From assembly GCA_949293815.1 (NCBI GenBank), contig CASFEZ010000012.1, positions 1 to 53,542 on the forward strand: a stretch of DNA of 53,542 bases. The letters run 5' to 3'. Of this stretch, positions 41,017-50,174 are shown piece after piece; positions within the stretch are counted from its first letter, which is position 1; every line of letters begins with the position of its first letter. Both the position numbers and the translations under genes were made by a program. Below the pieces are notes generated by a model that worked only from the letters and a program-made list of their open reading frames with translations, was not told the origin of the DNA and did not search any database. This DNA is from an uncultured Eubacteriales bacterium. GTDB taxonomy: Bacteria > Bacillota > Clostridia > Oscillospirales > Acutalibacteraceae.

Positions 41017-42525
41017 TCAGATGGTTCCGTCCCAGGTGGAAACCTCGGTCTTTTTCATTTCCTCTTCATCAAACCAGCGGGTGGTGACGCATTTGCTCTC
41101 GGTATAGAAGCGGTAGGCGTCCTTGCCCAGGCAGTGCAAATCGCCGAAGAAAGAATTTTTATGACCGGAGAACGGGAAGAAGCCAATCGGCACCGGAATG
41201 CCCACGTTCACGCCGACCATGCCGCCGTCGGTATGGCGGACAAATTCCCGCGCGTAGTAGCCATTCTGGGTGAAAATAACAGATCCGTTGGCATATGGGT
41301 TCGCGTTCATGACCGCAAGCCCCTCCTTAAAGTCCTTGACGCGCTTAATGCACAGCACCGGTCCAAAAATTTCCTCGGTGCCGATGCTCATTTCCGGCGT
41401 CACCTTGTCGAATACGGTCGGACCCACATAGTAGCCGTTTTCATAGCCCTCAACCTTGTAATTTCTGCCGTCCAGCACCAGTTCGGCGCCTTCAGCAACG
41501 CCCTTGTCAATATCTGCCAAAACTTCGTGATAATGCTTTTCATAGGTTATCGGACCGAGCTTGGAGGTCTTGTCCACCGCAGGACCTACCTTAATGGCGG
41601 AGGCCTGTTTCTTCAATTCCGCAACAAATGCATCGGCAATGGACTCTTCCACCACGCAGCAGGAGAGCGCCATGCAGCGCTGACCGGCGCAGCCGAACGC
41701 CGAGTTGACCACACCGGCAACGGTACGGGAGATGGGGGTATCCGCCAGCACCAGCGCATGGTTTTTCGCCTGGCAGAGTGCCTGTACGCGCTTGCCGGCA
41801 CGGGCGGCGCGCTCGTAAATCAGCTTGCCCACCGGCGTAGAGCCGACAAAGGTAATGCCCTTGACATCCGGATGGTCAAGAATGGTATTGATTTCGTTTC
41901 TCGAGCAGGTGACCACATTGATAACGCCGTCCGGCACACCGGCTTCTTTGTAAATGCCCGCCAGGCGCATGGCGGTTTTGGGGGTCAGGGTTGCGGCTTT
42001 CAGAACCATGGTATTGCCGCAGGCAATGCAGGTGGGCGCCATCCAGCCAAAGGGAATCATAGCGGGGAAGTTCACCGGTACGATACCGGCAAAAACGCCG
42101 ATGGGCTCGCGGTATTTCACCGTATCATAGCCGCGGGAAGCGTCCATGGTGCTCTCGCCCATCATCAGCGAGGGAACCTGGGTCGCAAGCTCAGTGCCTT
42201 CCTTGGCTTTGAGCACATCGCCCTCCGCTTCCGCCCAGACCTTGCCGTTTTCCTCGGCAACCAGACGGGTCAGCTCTTCCATGTTCTCGATAATCAAATC
42301 GCGGATTTTGTAGAGAATCTGCGCGCGCTTGATGGCAGGGGTGCTGCTCCAGCCCGGGAATGCCGCTTTGGCGGCGGCAATGGCTTCCAATACCTCATCG
42401 TTGGTGCAGCAGGGAGCTTGTCCGGTGACCTCACCGGTGCTCGGATTGTGCAGCTCCGTCCATTTCTCCGTGTTGGAGAGGCGATACTCGCCGTTGACAA
42501 AATATTTCAGTTTTTCAACTGCCAT
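41017..42525 (-). CDS. iolA: Malonate-semialdehyde/methylmalonate-semialdehyde dehydrogenase (CoA-acylating)
   Basis: Protein of 502 aa of the aldehyde dehydrogenase superfamily. The catalytic Cys lies in AFGCAGQRCMALSCCVVEE, and the CoA-acylating mmsA/IolA signature is seen in IPFGWMAPTCIACGNTMVLK and TFVGSTPVGKLIYERAARAG. In the Iol pathway it converts malonate semialdehyde to acetyl-CoA, CO2 and NADH, the end of inositol breakdown. AAAGGAG precedes the ATG at 42525. It is separated from iolE by a 278-bp gap that carries a MITE-like element, so its expression may not simply follow the upstream genes. Confidence 0.92.
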   Translation of the reverse strand: MAVEKLKYFVNGEYRLSNTEKWTELHNPSTGEVTGQAPCCTNDEVLEAIAAAKAAFPGWSSTPAIKRAQILYKIRDLIIENMEELTRLVAEENGKVWAEAEGDVLKAKEGTELATQVPSLMMGESTMDASRGYDTVKYREPIGVFAGIVPVNFPAMIPFGWMAPTCIACGNTMVLKAATLTPKTAMRLAGIYKEAGVPDGVINVVTCSRNEINTILDHPDVKGITFVGSTPVGKLIYERAARAGKRVQALCQAKNHALVLADTPISRTVAGVVNSAFGCAGQRCMALSCCVVEESIADAFVAELKKQASAIKVGPAVDKTSKLGPITYEKHYHEVLADIDKGVAEGAELVLDGRNYKVEGYENGYYVGPTVFDKVTPEMSIGTEEIFGPVLCIKRVKDFKEGLAVMNANPYANGSVIFTQNGYYAREFVRHTDGGMVGVNVGIPVPIGFFPFSGHKNSFFGDLHCLGKDAYRFYTESKCVTTRWFDEEEMKKTEVSTWDGTI

Positions 42526-42587
42526 GTTGGAAACTCCTTTTCTTTATATATAAGATAACGCATACAATATGATAATATTTGCACTGT

Positions 42588-42786
42588 GTAGGGGCGGGTC
42601 TTGTGCCCGCCCGAGCGCGTGGCAGAAAATGCCGGTTATTGGGCGTGGTTCGAGCGTTGGAAATACCCTATGCACCTCTGCCAATACCATAAAAATGATC
42701 ATTTTTTTGATTTGCGTCTTCTCTGGCTTGGTGCATACAGGTATTTTTCAGCCCTTTCCCCGGGCGGGCACAAGACCCGCCCCTAC
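42588..42786. mobile_element. 199-bp MITE-like foldback element between iolE and iolA
   Basis: Perfect 26-bp terminal inverted repeats occupy 42588-42613 and 42761-42786 (outer bases GTAGGGGCGGGTCTTGTGCC). Inside, AAATACCCTATGCACC (42661-42676) pairs with GGTGCATACAGGTATTT (42730-42746), and the centre is the palindrome AAAAATGATCATTTTT (42691-42706). The whole unit can fold into one long hairpin. It encodes no protein; no obvious target-site duplication is seen. Such GGGCGGG...CCCGCCC elements recur in gut Clostridia genomes, probably mobilised in trans. Confidence 0.85.
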
Positions 42787-42803
42787 CGGGTGGTGAAAAT
42801 GGC

Positions 42804-43697
42804 TTACAGCCCAGCTTTTTCCGCAATATATTTTCTGGCTTTCAGCGCGTATTCAAAGGGATTGGCTACCGCCGGATCCTGTTCGGCCTCTACCAGCACA
42901 TACCCTTCGTAATCGTGGTCGGCAAGCACCTGGAAAATCGGCGCAAAGTCAATGGCGCCGTCGCCGGGTACGGTAAAGGTGCCCAGGCGTACCCCCTGCA
43001 AAAAGCTCAGATGTTCCGCTTTGACCTTGGCAATCACTTCGGGGCGGATGTCCTTGAGGTGCACATGCCAGATCCGGTCGATGTATTTATTTAAAACGGA
43101 CATATAGTCTTCGCCGCAGTAGGCCAGATGACCGGAATCGAACAGCAGACCGAACACCTCGGGGTCGGTGTTTTCCATCAGGCGGTCAATTTCCGCTTCG
43201 GTCTGCACCACCGTACCCATATGGTGGTGGAAGGTCAGGCGAATGCCCATATCCTTGGCGATTTTGCCCAGCTTGTTCACGCCGGTGCACAGCTTGTCCC
43301 ATTCCTCGTCGTTCATCACATATTTATCGTCAAAAATGGATTTATCCGTACCCTGAATGGAATGTCCCTGCTCGGAAATACCAACAACCTTCGCGCCCAT
43401 TTCCTTTAAGAAGGTGATATGTTCAATAAAGCCTTTCTCGGTTTCCTCATAAGGTTTGGTGGTCAGGAAGGTGGAGAACCAGGCGTTGCAAATCTGCATC
43501 CCCCGCAAATCCAACGCTTTTTTCAAAACGGCGGTGTCTTTGGGGTATTTGTTGCCCACCTCGCAGCCGGTAAAGCCCGCCAGCGCCATTTCGGAAATGC
43601 ACTGCTCAAAGGTGTTCTCCTTGCCCAAATCGGGCATATCGTCGTTTGTCCAGGCAATCGGCGCAATGCCGAGCTTGACTTTGTTTTTATCCAACAT
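42804..43697 (-). CDS. iolE: Myo-inosose-2 dehydratase
   Basis: Protein of 297 aa, an AP-endonuclease-type TIM barrel dehydrating scyllo-inosose to 3D-trihydroxycyclohexane-1,2-dione. Seen: [20 protein letters not shown], the metal-ligand segments [34 protein letters not shown] and [10 protein letters not shown], and a C-terminal [18 protein letters not shown]. The ATG at 43697 overlaps the iolD stop in TGATG, so the two are translationally coupled; GAGGAAAT is the ribosome binding site. It is the second step of the pathway. Confidence 0.94.
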   Translation of the reverse strand: MLDKNKVKLGIAPIAWTNDDMPDLGKENTFEQCISEMALAGFTGCEVGNKYPKDTAVLKKALDLRGMQICNAWFSTFLTTKPYEETEKGFIEHITFLKEMGAKVVGISEQGHSIQGTDKSIFDDKYVMNDEEWDKLCTGVNKLGKIAKDMGIRLTFHHHMGTVVQTEAEIDRLMENTDPEVFGLLFDSGHLAYCGEDYMSVLNKYIDRIWHVHLKDIRPEVIAKVKAEHLSFLQGVRLGTFTVPGDGAIDFAPIFQVLADHDYEGYVLVEAEQDPAVANPFEYALKARKYIAEKAGL

Positions 43698-45616
43698 CAA
43701 TATTTCCTCGCATTCTTTCGGTTTTCTTCTTTTGCTTCATAGCTGCGGCGTACCGCTTCGCTTTCGGATACGGACGCCAAGCCCACATGCCACCAGGCGC
43801 CGTAGCCATCGGTCATGGTTTTCGGCAGAACCTTTATATCAATTAGGGTGGAAACCGTCTGTTTTTTGCTGTCCGCAAGGGCTTCTTTCAGCTCGTCAAG
43901 GGTACGGGCGGTATAGGTTTTTACCCCGTAGCCCGAGGCGGCTTTGGCAAAATCAATGGGCAGCAGCTCGCCCAACAGGCTGCCGCTTTTGTCCCGTTTG
44001 CGGAACTCGGTGGCAAGGTTGCCGATGCCGTTGGACATTTGCAGGTTGTTGATACAGCCGAAGCCGCTGTTGTCAAAGAGCATCACATTGATTTTTTTGC
44101 CCTCCTGCACGCTGGTGACCAGCTCGCTGTGCAGCATCAGATAACTGCCGTCGCCGCACATGGCGTATACTTCCCGGTCGGGAGCAGCGAGCTTGGAGCC
44201 CAGCGCACCGGCGATTTCATAGCCCATGCAGGAATAGCCGTATTCCATATTATACGAGTCCCGGCAGTCGGTCGTCCACATCCGCTGCAAATCGCCGGGC
44301 AGAGAACCCGCCGCGCCAACGCAAATGGCGTCTTTGTCGATTTCCTGACGAATCAGCGCCACAGCGGCGGTTTGCGTCAGGGCGCTGCCGGTCATTTTGA
44401 CAAATTCCGGAATGGTTTTTTCGTCCCGGGCGGCAATCAGCGGCTTGAAGTTCTCGTCATAGGCATAGGACGCAAGGAAATCCATCTCTTTGTCCCAGCC
44501 TGCTTTGGCTTTCTTGATTTCATCGGTATAAGCGGAGCGATAGCCGTTTTCCGCCAGCGCTTTCCCAAGGGCAAGAATACCCTCTTTCGCGTCGCAGACC
44601 ATTTTGACCGCGTCCAGCTTATAGGCGTCAAAACGGGAGGTGTTGATGGTAACGACTTTCGCGTCCGCACGGAACAGCGATTTGGAGGCGGTGGTAAAAT
44701 CGGAAAAACGGGTGCCGATGCCGATAATCACATCCGCTTCCTTGGCAATATCATTGCCGGCGGAATTGCCCGTTACGCCCAAACCCCCGAGATTATAGTC
44801 GTTCGAGGACAGGCAGGCGGATTTGCCCGCCTGGGTTTCGGCAAAGGGAATCTTGAACGACCGGCAGAATTCCTCCAGCGCTTCGCCCGCTTCGGAATAC
44901 CGCACGCCGCCGCCGCAGATAACCAGCGGCTTTTTGGCGCCGAGGATCACCGAAACCGCGTCCGCCACTTCCTCCGCCGCAGGCAGCGGGCGGGTGATGC
45001 GGTGTACGCGCTTTTGGAAGAAAGAATCGGGATAGTCATACGCCTCGCCCTCCACATCCTGCGGCAGGCAGATGGCGACCGCGCCGGTTTCGGCGGTGTC
45101 GGTCAAGACGCGCATGGCGTTGAGCATGGCGCTCATCAACTGTTCCGGACGCTGAATCCGATCCCAATAGCGGCAGACCGCCCGAAACGCGTCGTTGGTA
45201 GTCGTTGTCAGAGAATTGACCTGTTCAAACTGCTGCAATACCGGGTCTGGCTGCCGGCTCGCGAACGCATCGGCGGGGAAGAGCAGCAGCGGTACATGGT
45301 TTACCGTGGCGGTGGCAGCCGCCGTTACCATATTGGCGGAGCCGGGCCCTATCGAGGAGGCGCAGGCAATGATTTTTCTGCGGTTGTTCTGTTTGGCGAA
45401 CGAAGTAGCCACATGCGCCATGCCCTGCTCGTTTTTACCCTGATAGACCCGTAAAGCGCCGGGGTTTTCATCGAGCGCCTGCCCGAGCCCCACCACAATG
45501 CCGTGCCCGAAAATCGTAAAAATGCCGTCTACAAATTTATTCTCTTTTCCGTCAAAGGAAACATACTGGTTATCCAGGAACTTGACAAGCGCCTGTGCCA
45601 TTGTCATTTTAGCCAT
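43697..45616 (-). CDS. iolD: 3D-(3,5/4)-trihydroxycyclohexane-1,2-dione acylhydrolase
   Basis: Protein of 639 aa, a thiamine-diphosphate enzyme opening the ring to 5-deoxy-glucuronate. N-terminal ThDP domain with the Glu segment, the middle domain with [20 protein letters not shown], and the C-terminal cofactor motif [20 protein letters not shown] ... [13 protein letters not shown] that binds Mg-ThDP. Length matches IolD. AAGGAGGAG lies 5-9 bases before the ATG. The order iolB-iolD-iolE with no real gaps (12 bp, then an overlap) is the conserved core of the pathway. Confidence 0.95.
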   Translation of the reverse strand: MAKMTMAQALVKFLDNQYVSFDGKENKFVDGIFTIFGHGIVVGLGQALDENPGALRVYQGKNEQGMAHVATSFAKQNNRRKIIACASSIGPGSANMVTAAATATVNHVPLLLFPADAFASRQPDPVLQQFEQVNSLTTTTNDAFRAVCRYWDRIQRPEQLMSAMLNAMRVLTDTAETGAVAICLPQDVEGEAYDYPDSFFQKRVHRITRPLPAAEEVADAVSVILGAKKPLVICGGGVRYSEAGEALEEFCRSFKIPFAETQAGKSACLSSNDYNLGGLGVTGNSAGNDIAKEADVIIGIGTRFSDFTTASKSLFRADAKVVTINTSRFDAYKLDAVKMVCDAKEGILALGKALAENGYRSAYTDEIKKAKAGWDKEMDFLASYAYDENFKPLIAARDEKTIPEFVKMTGSALTQTAAVALIRQEIDKDAICVGAAGSLPGDLQRMWTTDCRDSYNMEYGYSCMGYEIAGALGSKLAAPDREVYAMCGDGSYLMLHSELVTSVQEGKKINVMLFDNSGFGCINNLQMSNGIGNLATEFRKRDKSGSLLGELLPIDFAKAASGYGVKTYTARTLDELKEALADSKKQTVSTLIDIKVLPKTMTDGYGAWWHVGLASVSESEAVRRSYEAKEENRKNARKY

Positions 45617-45627
45617 GGAACTCCTCC

Positions 45628-46401
45628 TTATTGTTCATCCAAAAGCCAGGTATGGCAGTCCTCGTAAAAACGGGTGGTTTTGTACCAGGGGTCGCCGGGT
45701 AAATGGCGCACCATCCATACATAATACATTTCATACCCCGGCGCCGTTACCTGCTGGTGGTTTTTGTTGGATTCGATATAGGAAGCCGCGCCGTCTACGC
45801 TTTTATACACATCGTCGCCGATAAAGCTCGCGCCGAAGCCCTGCGGCTTATCGAAGCGGTAGTAGTAAACCTCCGGCTGGGGGTGGTGGTGCGGCGGATA
45901 GCTCGACCATTTGCCCGGCTGGTTGAACACCTCGCCTAAGACCATGTTGGAATAGGGGGCGTTATCCGGGTCGAACATGGTGGATACAATGCGGTGCCCC
46001 GCGCCGCCCCACTGACCCTTGCCGAACTCCTGATACAGGCAGGTCTCCGGCGTATAGAACACCGGGTCAAAGGTGCCGTCGTTATTGGTTTGCTGAATCA
46101 GAATTTCACTGTCCGCCAGCGCTTTCACAGAGAAAGCGGTATTTTTGCACACATGCAGGCAATAGGGCTTGCGCTCAAAGGGATTGGCGCGTTTGCCGGT
46201 TGCTGTCTTATCGCCCCAGGCAAATTCCACCTCGCCGCCCAGAAGCAGCACGGCGGTTTCGTTCTGCTCATCCAAAAGGCGGTAGGTTTCGCCCGCTTTC
46301 AGCCGTTTGACATAAATATTCATCATCATGTCCGCATGGCTGCCGTTCATTTCGCAGACAACCTGTAAGCCGTTTTCATCAAAAGAAGGTTTTGCAAACA
46401 T
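45628..46401 (-). CDS. iolB: 5-deoxy-glucuronate isomerase
   Basis: Protein of 257 aa of the KduI/IolB cupin-type family, converting 5-deoxy-D-glucuronate to 5-dehydro-2-deoxy-D-gluconate. Signatures: [28 protein letters not shown]-like [20 protein letters not shown], with the metal-binding histidines [20 protein letters not shown]. The ATG at 46401 is selected because AAGGTG lies 6 bases upstream and overlaps the iolC stop; a GTG nine bases earlier is possible. Length is near the family norm. Confidence 0.94.
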   Translation of the reverse strand: MFAKPSFDENGLQVVCEMNGSHADMMMNIYVKRLKAGETYRLLDEQNETAVLLLGGEVEFAWGDKTATGKRANPFERKPYCLHVCKNTAFSVKALADSEILIQQTNNDGTFDPVFYTPETCLYQEFGKGQWGGAGHRIVSTMFDPDNAPYSNMVLGEVFNQPGKWSSYPPHHHPQPEVYYYRFDKPQGFGASFIGDDVYKSVDGAASYIESNKNHQQVTAPGYEMYYVWMVRHLPGDPWYKTTRFYEDCHTWLLDEQ

Positions 46402-46411
46402 TTTTTTCACC

Positions 46412-47428
46412 TTACGCTCTGGCGATCATTTCGCCGTATTCTTCTTTTTCCTTTTTAATAAATTCTTTTACCTGTTCTACCGAGGGCATATCCTCGCTGC
46501 ACGCGTGGCTGGCTACGAGCATAGCCGCCGAAGCCGAACCGAATTCCAGCGCATCGATCATGTCGTAGCCCTCGAACAGCGCATACAGGAATGCCGAGGC
46601 ATAGCCGTCGCCGCCGCCGAAGGATTTTAACAGTTTTACCGGGAAGGGCTTGATGGAATAGCTTTCACCGTCGTTGGTATAGGCGGTGGAACCGTCCTTG
46701 CCGTGCTTGATGATAACGATTTTCGCGTTCTGGCTGTGCCAATAGGCAGCGGTTTCTTTATCGTCCATGCCCTCGCGAATCAGCTTTTGGGTCAAGTCGT
46801 ACTCCTCGCGGGAGCCTAAAATAATATCCGCCTGTTTGGCGACCGCCGCGTAGTAAATGGAAATTTCATCGGTATTTTTCCAGTTATAGGCGCGGTAGTC
46901 AATGTCAAAAATCACAGGCACATGGTTCCGCTTCGCAAGCATAACGGCTTTCAGCGCCGCCTCGCGGGATGGGCTTTCCGCCAGAGCCGTACCGGAAATT
47001 AAAAGCGCTTTCCCTTTTTTAATATATTCTTCGTCAATATCCGCCACATCCAGCTTCAAGTCTGCCGCATCGTTGCGGTACATCAGAATGCTGCTCTCGG
47101 TTTCGCTTTTGATTTCGGTGAAGGTCAGACCAATCTTTTCGCCGTTTTGGCAGCGGACAATATGAGAGGTGTCGATTCCCTCGTTGTTAAAATAATCGGT
47201 GACAAATGTGCCCAGCTGGTCGTCGGATACCCGCGCAAAAAAGCCGCATTTCTTCCCCAGTCGGGCAAGACCTACGGCAATATTGGCGGGTGAGCCGCCC
47301 AGGTATCGTTTGAATGTCGTGCTTTTGTCGAGGGTGCAATAATAATCCACCGGATTAAAATCCACGGCGACGCGACCTAAAAGGATCAGGTCATACTCTT
47401 TGCTCTGGTCAAAGGTGATGTACTGCAC
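46412..47428 (-). CDS. iolC: 5-dehydro-2-deoxygluconokinase
   Basis: Protein of 338 aa of the PfkB sugar-kinase family, phosphorylating 5-dehydro-2-deoxygluconate at the sixth carbon. It starts with GTG at 47428, supported by AAAGGAG. Seen: DLILLGRVAVDFNPVD, RYLGGSPANIAVGLARLGKK, ARVSDDQLGTFVTDYF and the second PfkB signature SFGGGDGYASAFLYAL with the catalytic Asp. The Gly-Gly-Gly-Asp form of the last motif is usual for IolC. Ten bases separate its stop from the iolB start, so it shares the operon. Confidence 0.94.
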   Translation of the reverse strand: MQYITFDQSKEYDLILLGRVAVDFNPVDYYCTLDKSTTFKRYLGGSPANIAVGLARLGKKCGFFARVSDDQLGTFVTDYFNNEGIDTSHIVRCQNGEKIGLTFTEIKSETESSILMYRNDAADLKLDVADIDEEYIKKGKALLISGTALAESPSREAALKAVMLAKRNHVPVIFDIDYRAYNWKNTDEISIYYAAVAKQADIILGSREEYDLTQKLIREGMDDKETAAYWHSQNAKIVIIKHGKDGSTAYTNDGESYSIKPFPVKLLKSFGGGDGYASAFLYALFEGYDMIDALEFGSASAAMLVASHACSEDMPSVEQVKEFIKKEKEEYGEMIARA

Positions 47429-47446
47429 AAAAATACTCCTTTCTTC

Positions 47447-48283
47447 TTACTGGTTTGAAAATATTTGAAGGTGGCGGACGACATTTTCGTAAACGCCGCG
47501 CACCATTTCTTCCGAAAGCTGAAAGTAATCGGGGGTGGAAACGGAAGTCAGATATTGCTTGGCTTCTTTTGCCAATGCGTCGAAGCTCGCGGTGGCAATG
47601 TTGATTTTGCAAATGCCCAGCGAGATGGCACGGCGGAACTGTTCGGAGGACATGCCCGTGCCGCCATGCAGCACCAGCGGAATGGATACGGTTTGATGAA
47701 TCTGCTCCAAAACATCAAAACGCAGCTCGGGCAGGGTGGGGTAGTTGCCGTGGGCATTGCCGATGGCAACCGCCAGCGCGTCCACGCCGGTAGTGTTTAC
47801 AAACTCCGCCGCTTTCTTTGGGTCGGTACACTGAATGATATGCTCGGCGCTATCGCCCTCATTCCCGCCGACAACGCCCAGCTCCGCCTCTACGGTCGCG
47901 CCATAGGCTGCGGCTTTTTCCACAACGGTTTTGGTGACGGCAATGTTTTCCTCAAAAGGCAAAAGGGAGGCGTCCAGCATCACCGAGGAAAAACCGTAGC
48001 CCAGCGCTTTATCAATACAGTCCAGCGTCAGCCCGTGGTCAAGATGCACCGCAATATCCACCGAAGCGTGCTCCGCCGCGGATACCATCATGGGCGCCAT
48101 CAATTCCAGCGGTGAATGCGTCAGGCGTTTTTCGGCAATTTGTAAAATAATCGGCTCCTGCCGCGCTTCGGCAGCGCGCAGTGCGCCGCGCACCATTTCC
48201 ATATTGCCGACGCTGAACGCGCCGACAGCTTTTTGCTGTTTTTCGGCGTCAAGCAGCAGTTTTTTCATAGGGACGAGGGACAT
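47447..48283 (-). CDS. iolJ: Class II aldolase, probably 6-phospho-5-dehydro-2-deoxy-D-gluconate aldolase
   Basis: Protein of 278 aa of the class II fructose-bisphosphate aldolase family. Zinc and active-site motifs are seen: VHLDHGLTLDCIDKA, VEAELGVVGG, AIGNAHGNYPTLPEL and VLHGGTGMSSEQFRRAI, followed by GICKINIATA. In the Iol pathway it splits the phosphorylated acid into dihydroxyacetone phosphate and malonate semialdehyde. The assignment to IolJ rather than a fructose-bisphosphate aldolase rests on the operon context: it is the first Iol gene, preceding iolC by 18 bp. AAAGGAG precedes the ATG. A promoter with an internal dyad lies about 80 bp upstream. Confidence 0.9.
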   Translation of the reverse strand: MSLVPMKKLLLDAEKQQKAVGAFSVGNMEMVRGALRAAEARQEPIILQIAEKRLTHSPLELMAPMMVSAAEHASVDIAVHLDHGLTLDCIDKALGYGFSSVMLDASLLPFEENIAVTKTVVEKAAAYGATVEAELGVVGGNEGDSAEHIIQCTDPKKAAEFVNTTGVDALAVAIGNAHGNYPTLPELRFDVLEQIHQTVSIPLVLHGGTGMSSEQFRRAISLGICKINIATASFDALAKEAKQYLTSVSTPDYFQLSEEMVRGVYENVVRHLQIFSNQ

Positions 48284-48365
48284 GGCAAACTCCTTTGGTC
48301 GTTTTGGAAAGCCGGAAAAAACGGTGCTGTCTGCGCACCAAAAAACAACCCTAATATTTTATCTT

Positions 48366-48394
48366 ATAATAGCACAGGCTTGTGCAAATAGCAA
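48366..48394 (-). promoter_or_regulatory. Promoter of the iol operon with an internal dyad
   Basis: On the minus strand TTGCTA (48394-48389), 17-bp spacer and TATTAT (48371-48366), about 85 bp before iolJ. The spacer contains the inverted repeat GCACAGGCTTGTGC (plus strand 48372-48385; arms GCACA/TGTGC), a likely operator for an unidentified repressor or activator. Confidence 0.65.
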
Positions 48395-48455
48395 TCTTTT
48401 TTTCCTTGCAGTTTTTCCCGAATATTGCCGCCATCTGTCGATGGTTTTTGTGAAA

Positions 48456-48496
48456 GAAAAACGCCGGCTGCACGGCAAATAACCGACCAACCGGCG
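48456..48496 (-). terminator. Terminator of the sodium symporter gene
   Basis: On the minus strand CGCCGG (48496-48491) and CCGGCG (48467-48462) pair across a 23-nt loop, followed by TTTTTCTTTC. Confidence 0.6.
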
Positions 48497-48521
48497 AAGA
48501 TTGTCCGATAAACCACGGCTT

Positions 48522-49901
48522 TTATGCTGCAAAAAACTTTTGGTAATAGCCCATAACAAAGATGAACAGCACAATTACCGGCAGTATATAGGTTACATAG
48601 ACCCGCGCCCATTTGGGGAATTTGATGCCCTTGCCGGCATCGGCTTCCGCAATAAAGTTTTTCCAGCCCCAGCCTTTTTTGCTGGTGCAGAACAGCAGGA
48701 AAACCAGACTTCCCAGCGGCAGCAGGTTGTTGGATACGATAAAATCCTCCAAATCCTGAATGGTGGTTCCCTCGCCCAGCGGCTGGAAGCCGGACCAGAC
48801 ATTAAAGCCCAATACACAGGGCAGCGAAAGCAGAATCATCAGCACCAGATTGACCGCCACCGCCTTTTTGCGGCTGACGCCGAATAAGTCAATGGAAAAG
48901 CTGATGATATTTTCAAAGACGGCAATCACCGTGGATATGGCGGCAAAGAACATAAAAATGAAGAACAGGGTACCGAAAATCCGACCGCCTGCCATCTGGT
49001 TGAAAATATTTGGCAGGGTAACAAAGACCAGCCCCGGTCCCTCACCGGGATCCACGCCGAAGGAGAAACAGGCGGGGAAGATAATCAGACCGGACAGCAG
49101 CGCAACGGTGGTATCCAGTGCGCAGATGCTTAGCGTTTCGCCGGTTAAGGTGCGGTTTTTATCAATATAACTGCCGAAAATGGACATGGCGCCAATGCCA
49201 ATGCTTAAAGTAAAGAACGATTGCCCCATGGCGGCAAAAATCGCTTCACCGATGCCGTTTTCCGCCATTTTTTTGAAGTCGGGCATTAAGTAAAATTTTA
49301 AGCCCTCCGCCGCGCCGGGCAATGTCAGGCTGCGCACGCACAGAATAATTAAAATCAGGAACAGGCAGCTCATCATCCATTTGGTAATGCGCTCTACGCC
49401 CTTTTGCAGTCCCAGTGAGCAAATCAGGAAGCAAAGAACAATGACCACGACCATCCAAAATATCATGGGCAGAGGCTTTGCCAGCATATCGCTGAACACC
49501 GCGCTGACGCCATCGGTATCCAGCCCGACAAACTCGCCCCGCATCATCTTAAACACATACGAAAGCATCCAGCCGCCGATGGTGGTATAGAACATCATCA
49601 GAAGATAGTTGCCGGCAACACATACATAGCCGTGCAGATGCCACTTGGTGCCCTTTGGCTCCAGTTTACGGTAGGAAAGCACCGCCGAGGTCTGGCTGGC
49701 TCGACCGACGGCAAATTCCGCGACCATGATTGGAATGCCCATAATGACCAGGAACAGCAGATAAATTAACACAAACGCCGCGCCGCCGTATTTACCGGTA
49801 ATATACGGAAAGCGCCATACATTCCCAAGCCCGATGGCGCAGCCTGCGGAAATCAGAATAAATCCGAGCCGCGAAGAGAATTTTTCCCGTTGTTTTTCCA
49901 T
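48522..49901 (-). CDS. Sodium-dependent neurotransmitter-symporter-family (NSS) transporter
   Basis: Protein of 459 aa with eleven to twelve membrane helices. The NSS signature opens it: SRLGFILISAGCAIGLGNVW RFPYITGKYGGAAFVLIYLL, where the unwound first helix carries the sodium and substrate sites. GIGAMSIFGSYIDKNRTLTGET and FFIFMFFAAISTVIAVFENI are typical central helices. NSS proteins of bacteria mostly carry amino acids (tryptophan, tyrosine, leucine, alanine) with Na+. Its promoter faces the ceramidase-like gene and its own terminator is just upstream of the iol promoter. No dedicated inositol transporter (IolT or an ABC system) is visible in the window, so this carrier may or may not serve the iol genes. 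Confidence 0.9.
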   Translation of the reverse strand: MEKQREKFSSRLGFILISAGCAIGLGNVWRFPYITGKYGGAAFVLIYLLFLVIMGIPIMVAEFAVGRASQTSAVLSYRKLEPKGTKWHLHGYVCVAGNYLLMMFYTTIGGWMLSYVFKMMRGEFVGLDTDGVSAVFSDMLAKPLPMIFWMVVVIVLCFLICSLGLQKGVERITKWMMSCLFLILIILCVRSLTLPGAAEGLKFYLMPDFKKMAENGIGEAIFAAMGQSFFTLSIGIGAMSIFGSYIDKNRTLTGETLSICALDTTVALLSGLIIFPACFSFGVDPGEGPGLVFVTLPNIFNQMAGGRIFGTLFFIFMFFAAISTVIAVFENIISFSIDLFGVSRKKAVAVNLVLMILLSLPCVLGFNVWSGFQPLGEGTTIQDLEDFIVSNNLLPLGSLVFLLFCTSKKGWGWKNFIAEADAGKGIKFPKWARVYVTYILPVIVLFIFVMGYYQKFFAA

Positions 49902-50022
49902 AACCTGAACACCCTGTTTCCTTTTTTTGCGCAGTCGGTTTCACCCGCTGCAAACAAAGGACGCATCCCACCGTTTTGCCGTATCGACCGGAAAAATGGA
50001 AGGCAGCGTCATTCACCATTTT

Positions 50023-50051
50023 AGTTTAGCATAAGCTGCCATATTTTGCAA
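50023..50051 (-). promoter_or_regulatory. Promoter of the symporter gene
   Basis: On the minus strand TTGCAA (50051-50046), 17-bp spacer, TAAACT (50028-50023), about 120 bp before the ATG. Confidence 0.5.
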
Positions 50052-50114
50052 CAAAAATCCGTATCCTCATCAAAAAAATATGGCAAATTTGAATAGGAAA
50101 ACGGTGATTGTGTA

Positions 50115-50143
50115 TTGAAAACTGCTGCTGTTTCCGCTATAAT
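50115..50143 (+). promoter_or_regulatory. Promoter of the ceramidase-like gene
   Basis: TTGAAA (50115-50120), 17-bp spacer, consensus TATAAT (50138-50143); the gene starts 32 bp later. Confidence 0.8.
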
Positions 50144-50174
50144 AAGGTGTATAATCAATACAGGAGGTTGCACT

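Noticed and set aside
39624-42558. Long plus-strand frames of 417 and 552 aa opposite iolG and iolA
   Set aside because: They are antisense to highly conserved dehydrogenases, lack start signals and arise from codon bias; the same holds for the 471-aa frame opposite iolD at 44039-45454.
42588-42786. Small gene between iolE and iolA (frames at 42569 and 42601)
   Set aside because: The sequence is a terminal-inverted-repeat element whose ends and interior fold on themselves; the short frames change with it and have no start signals.
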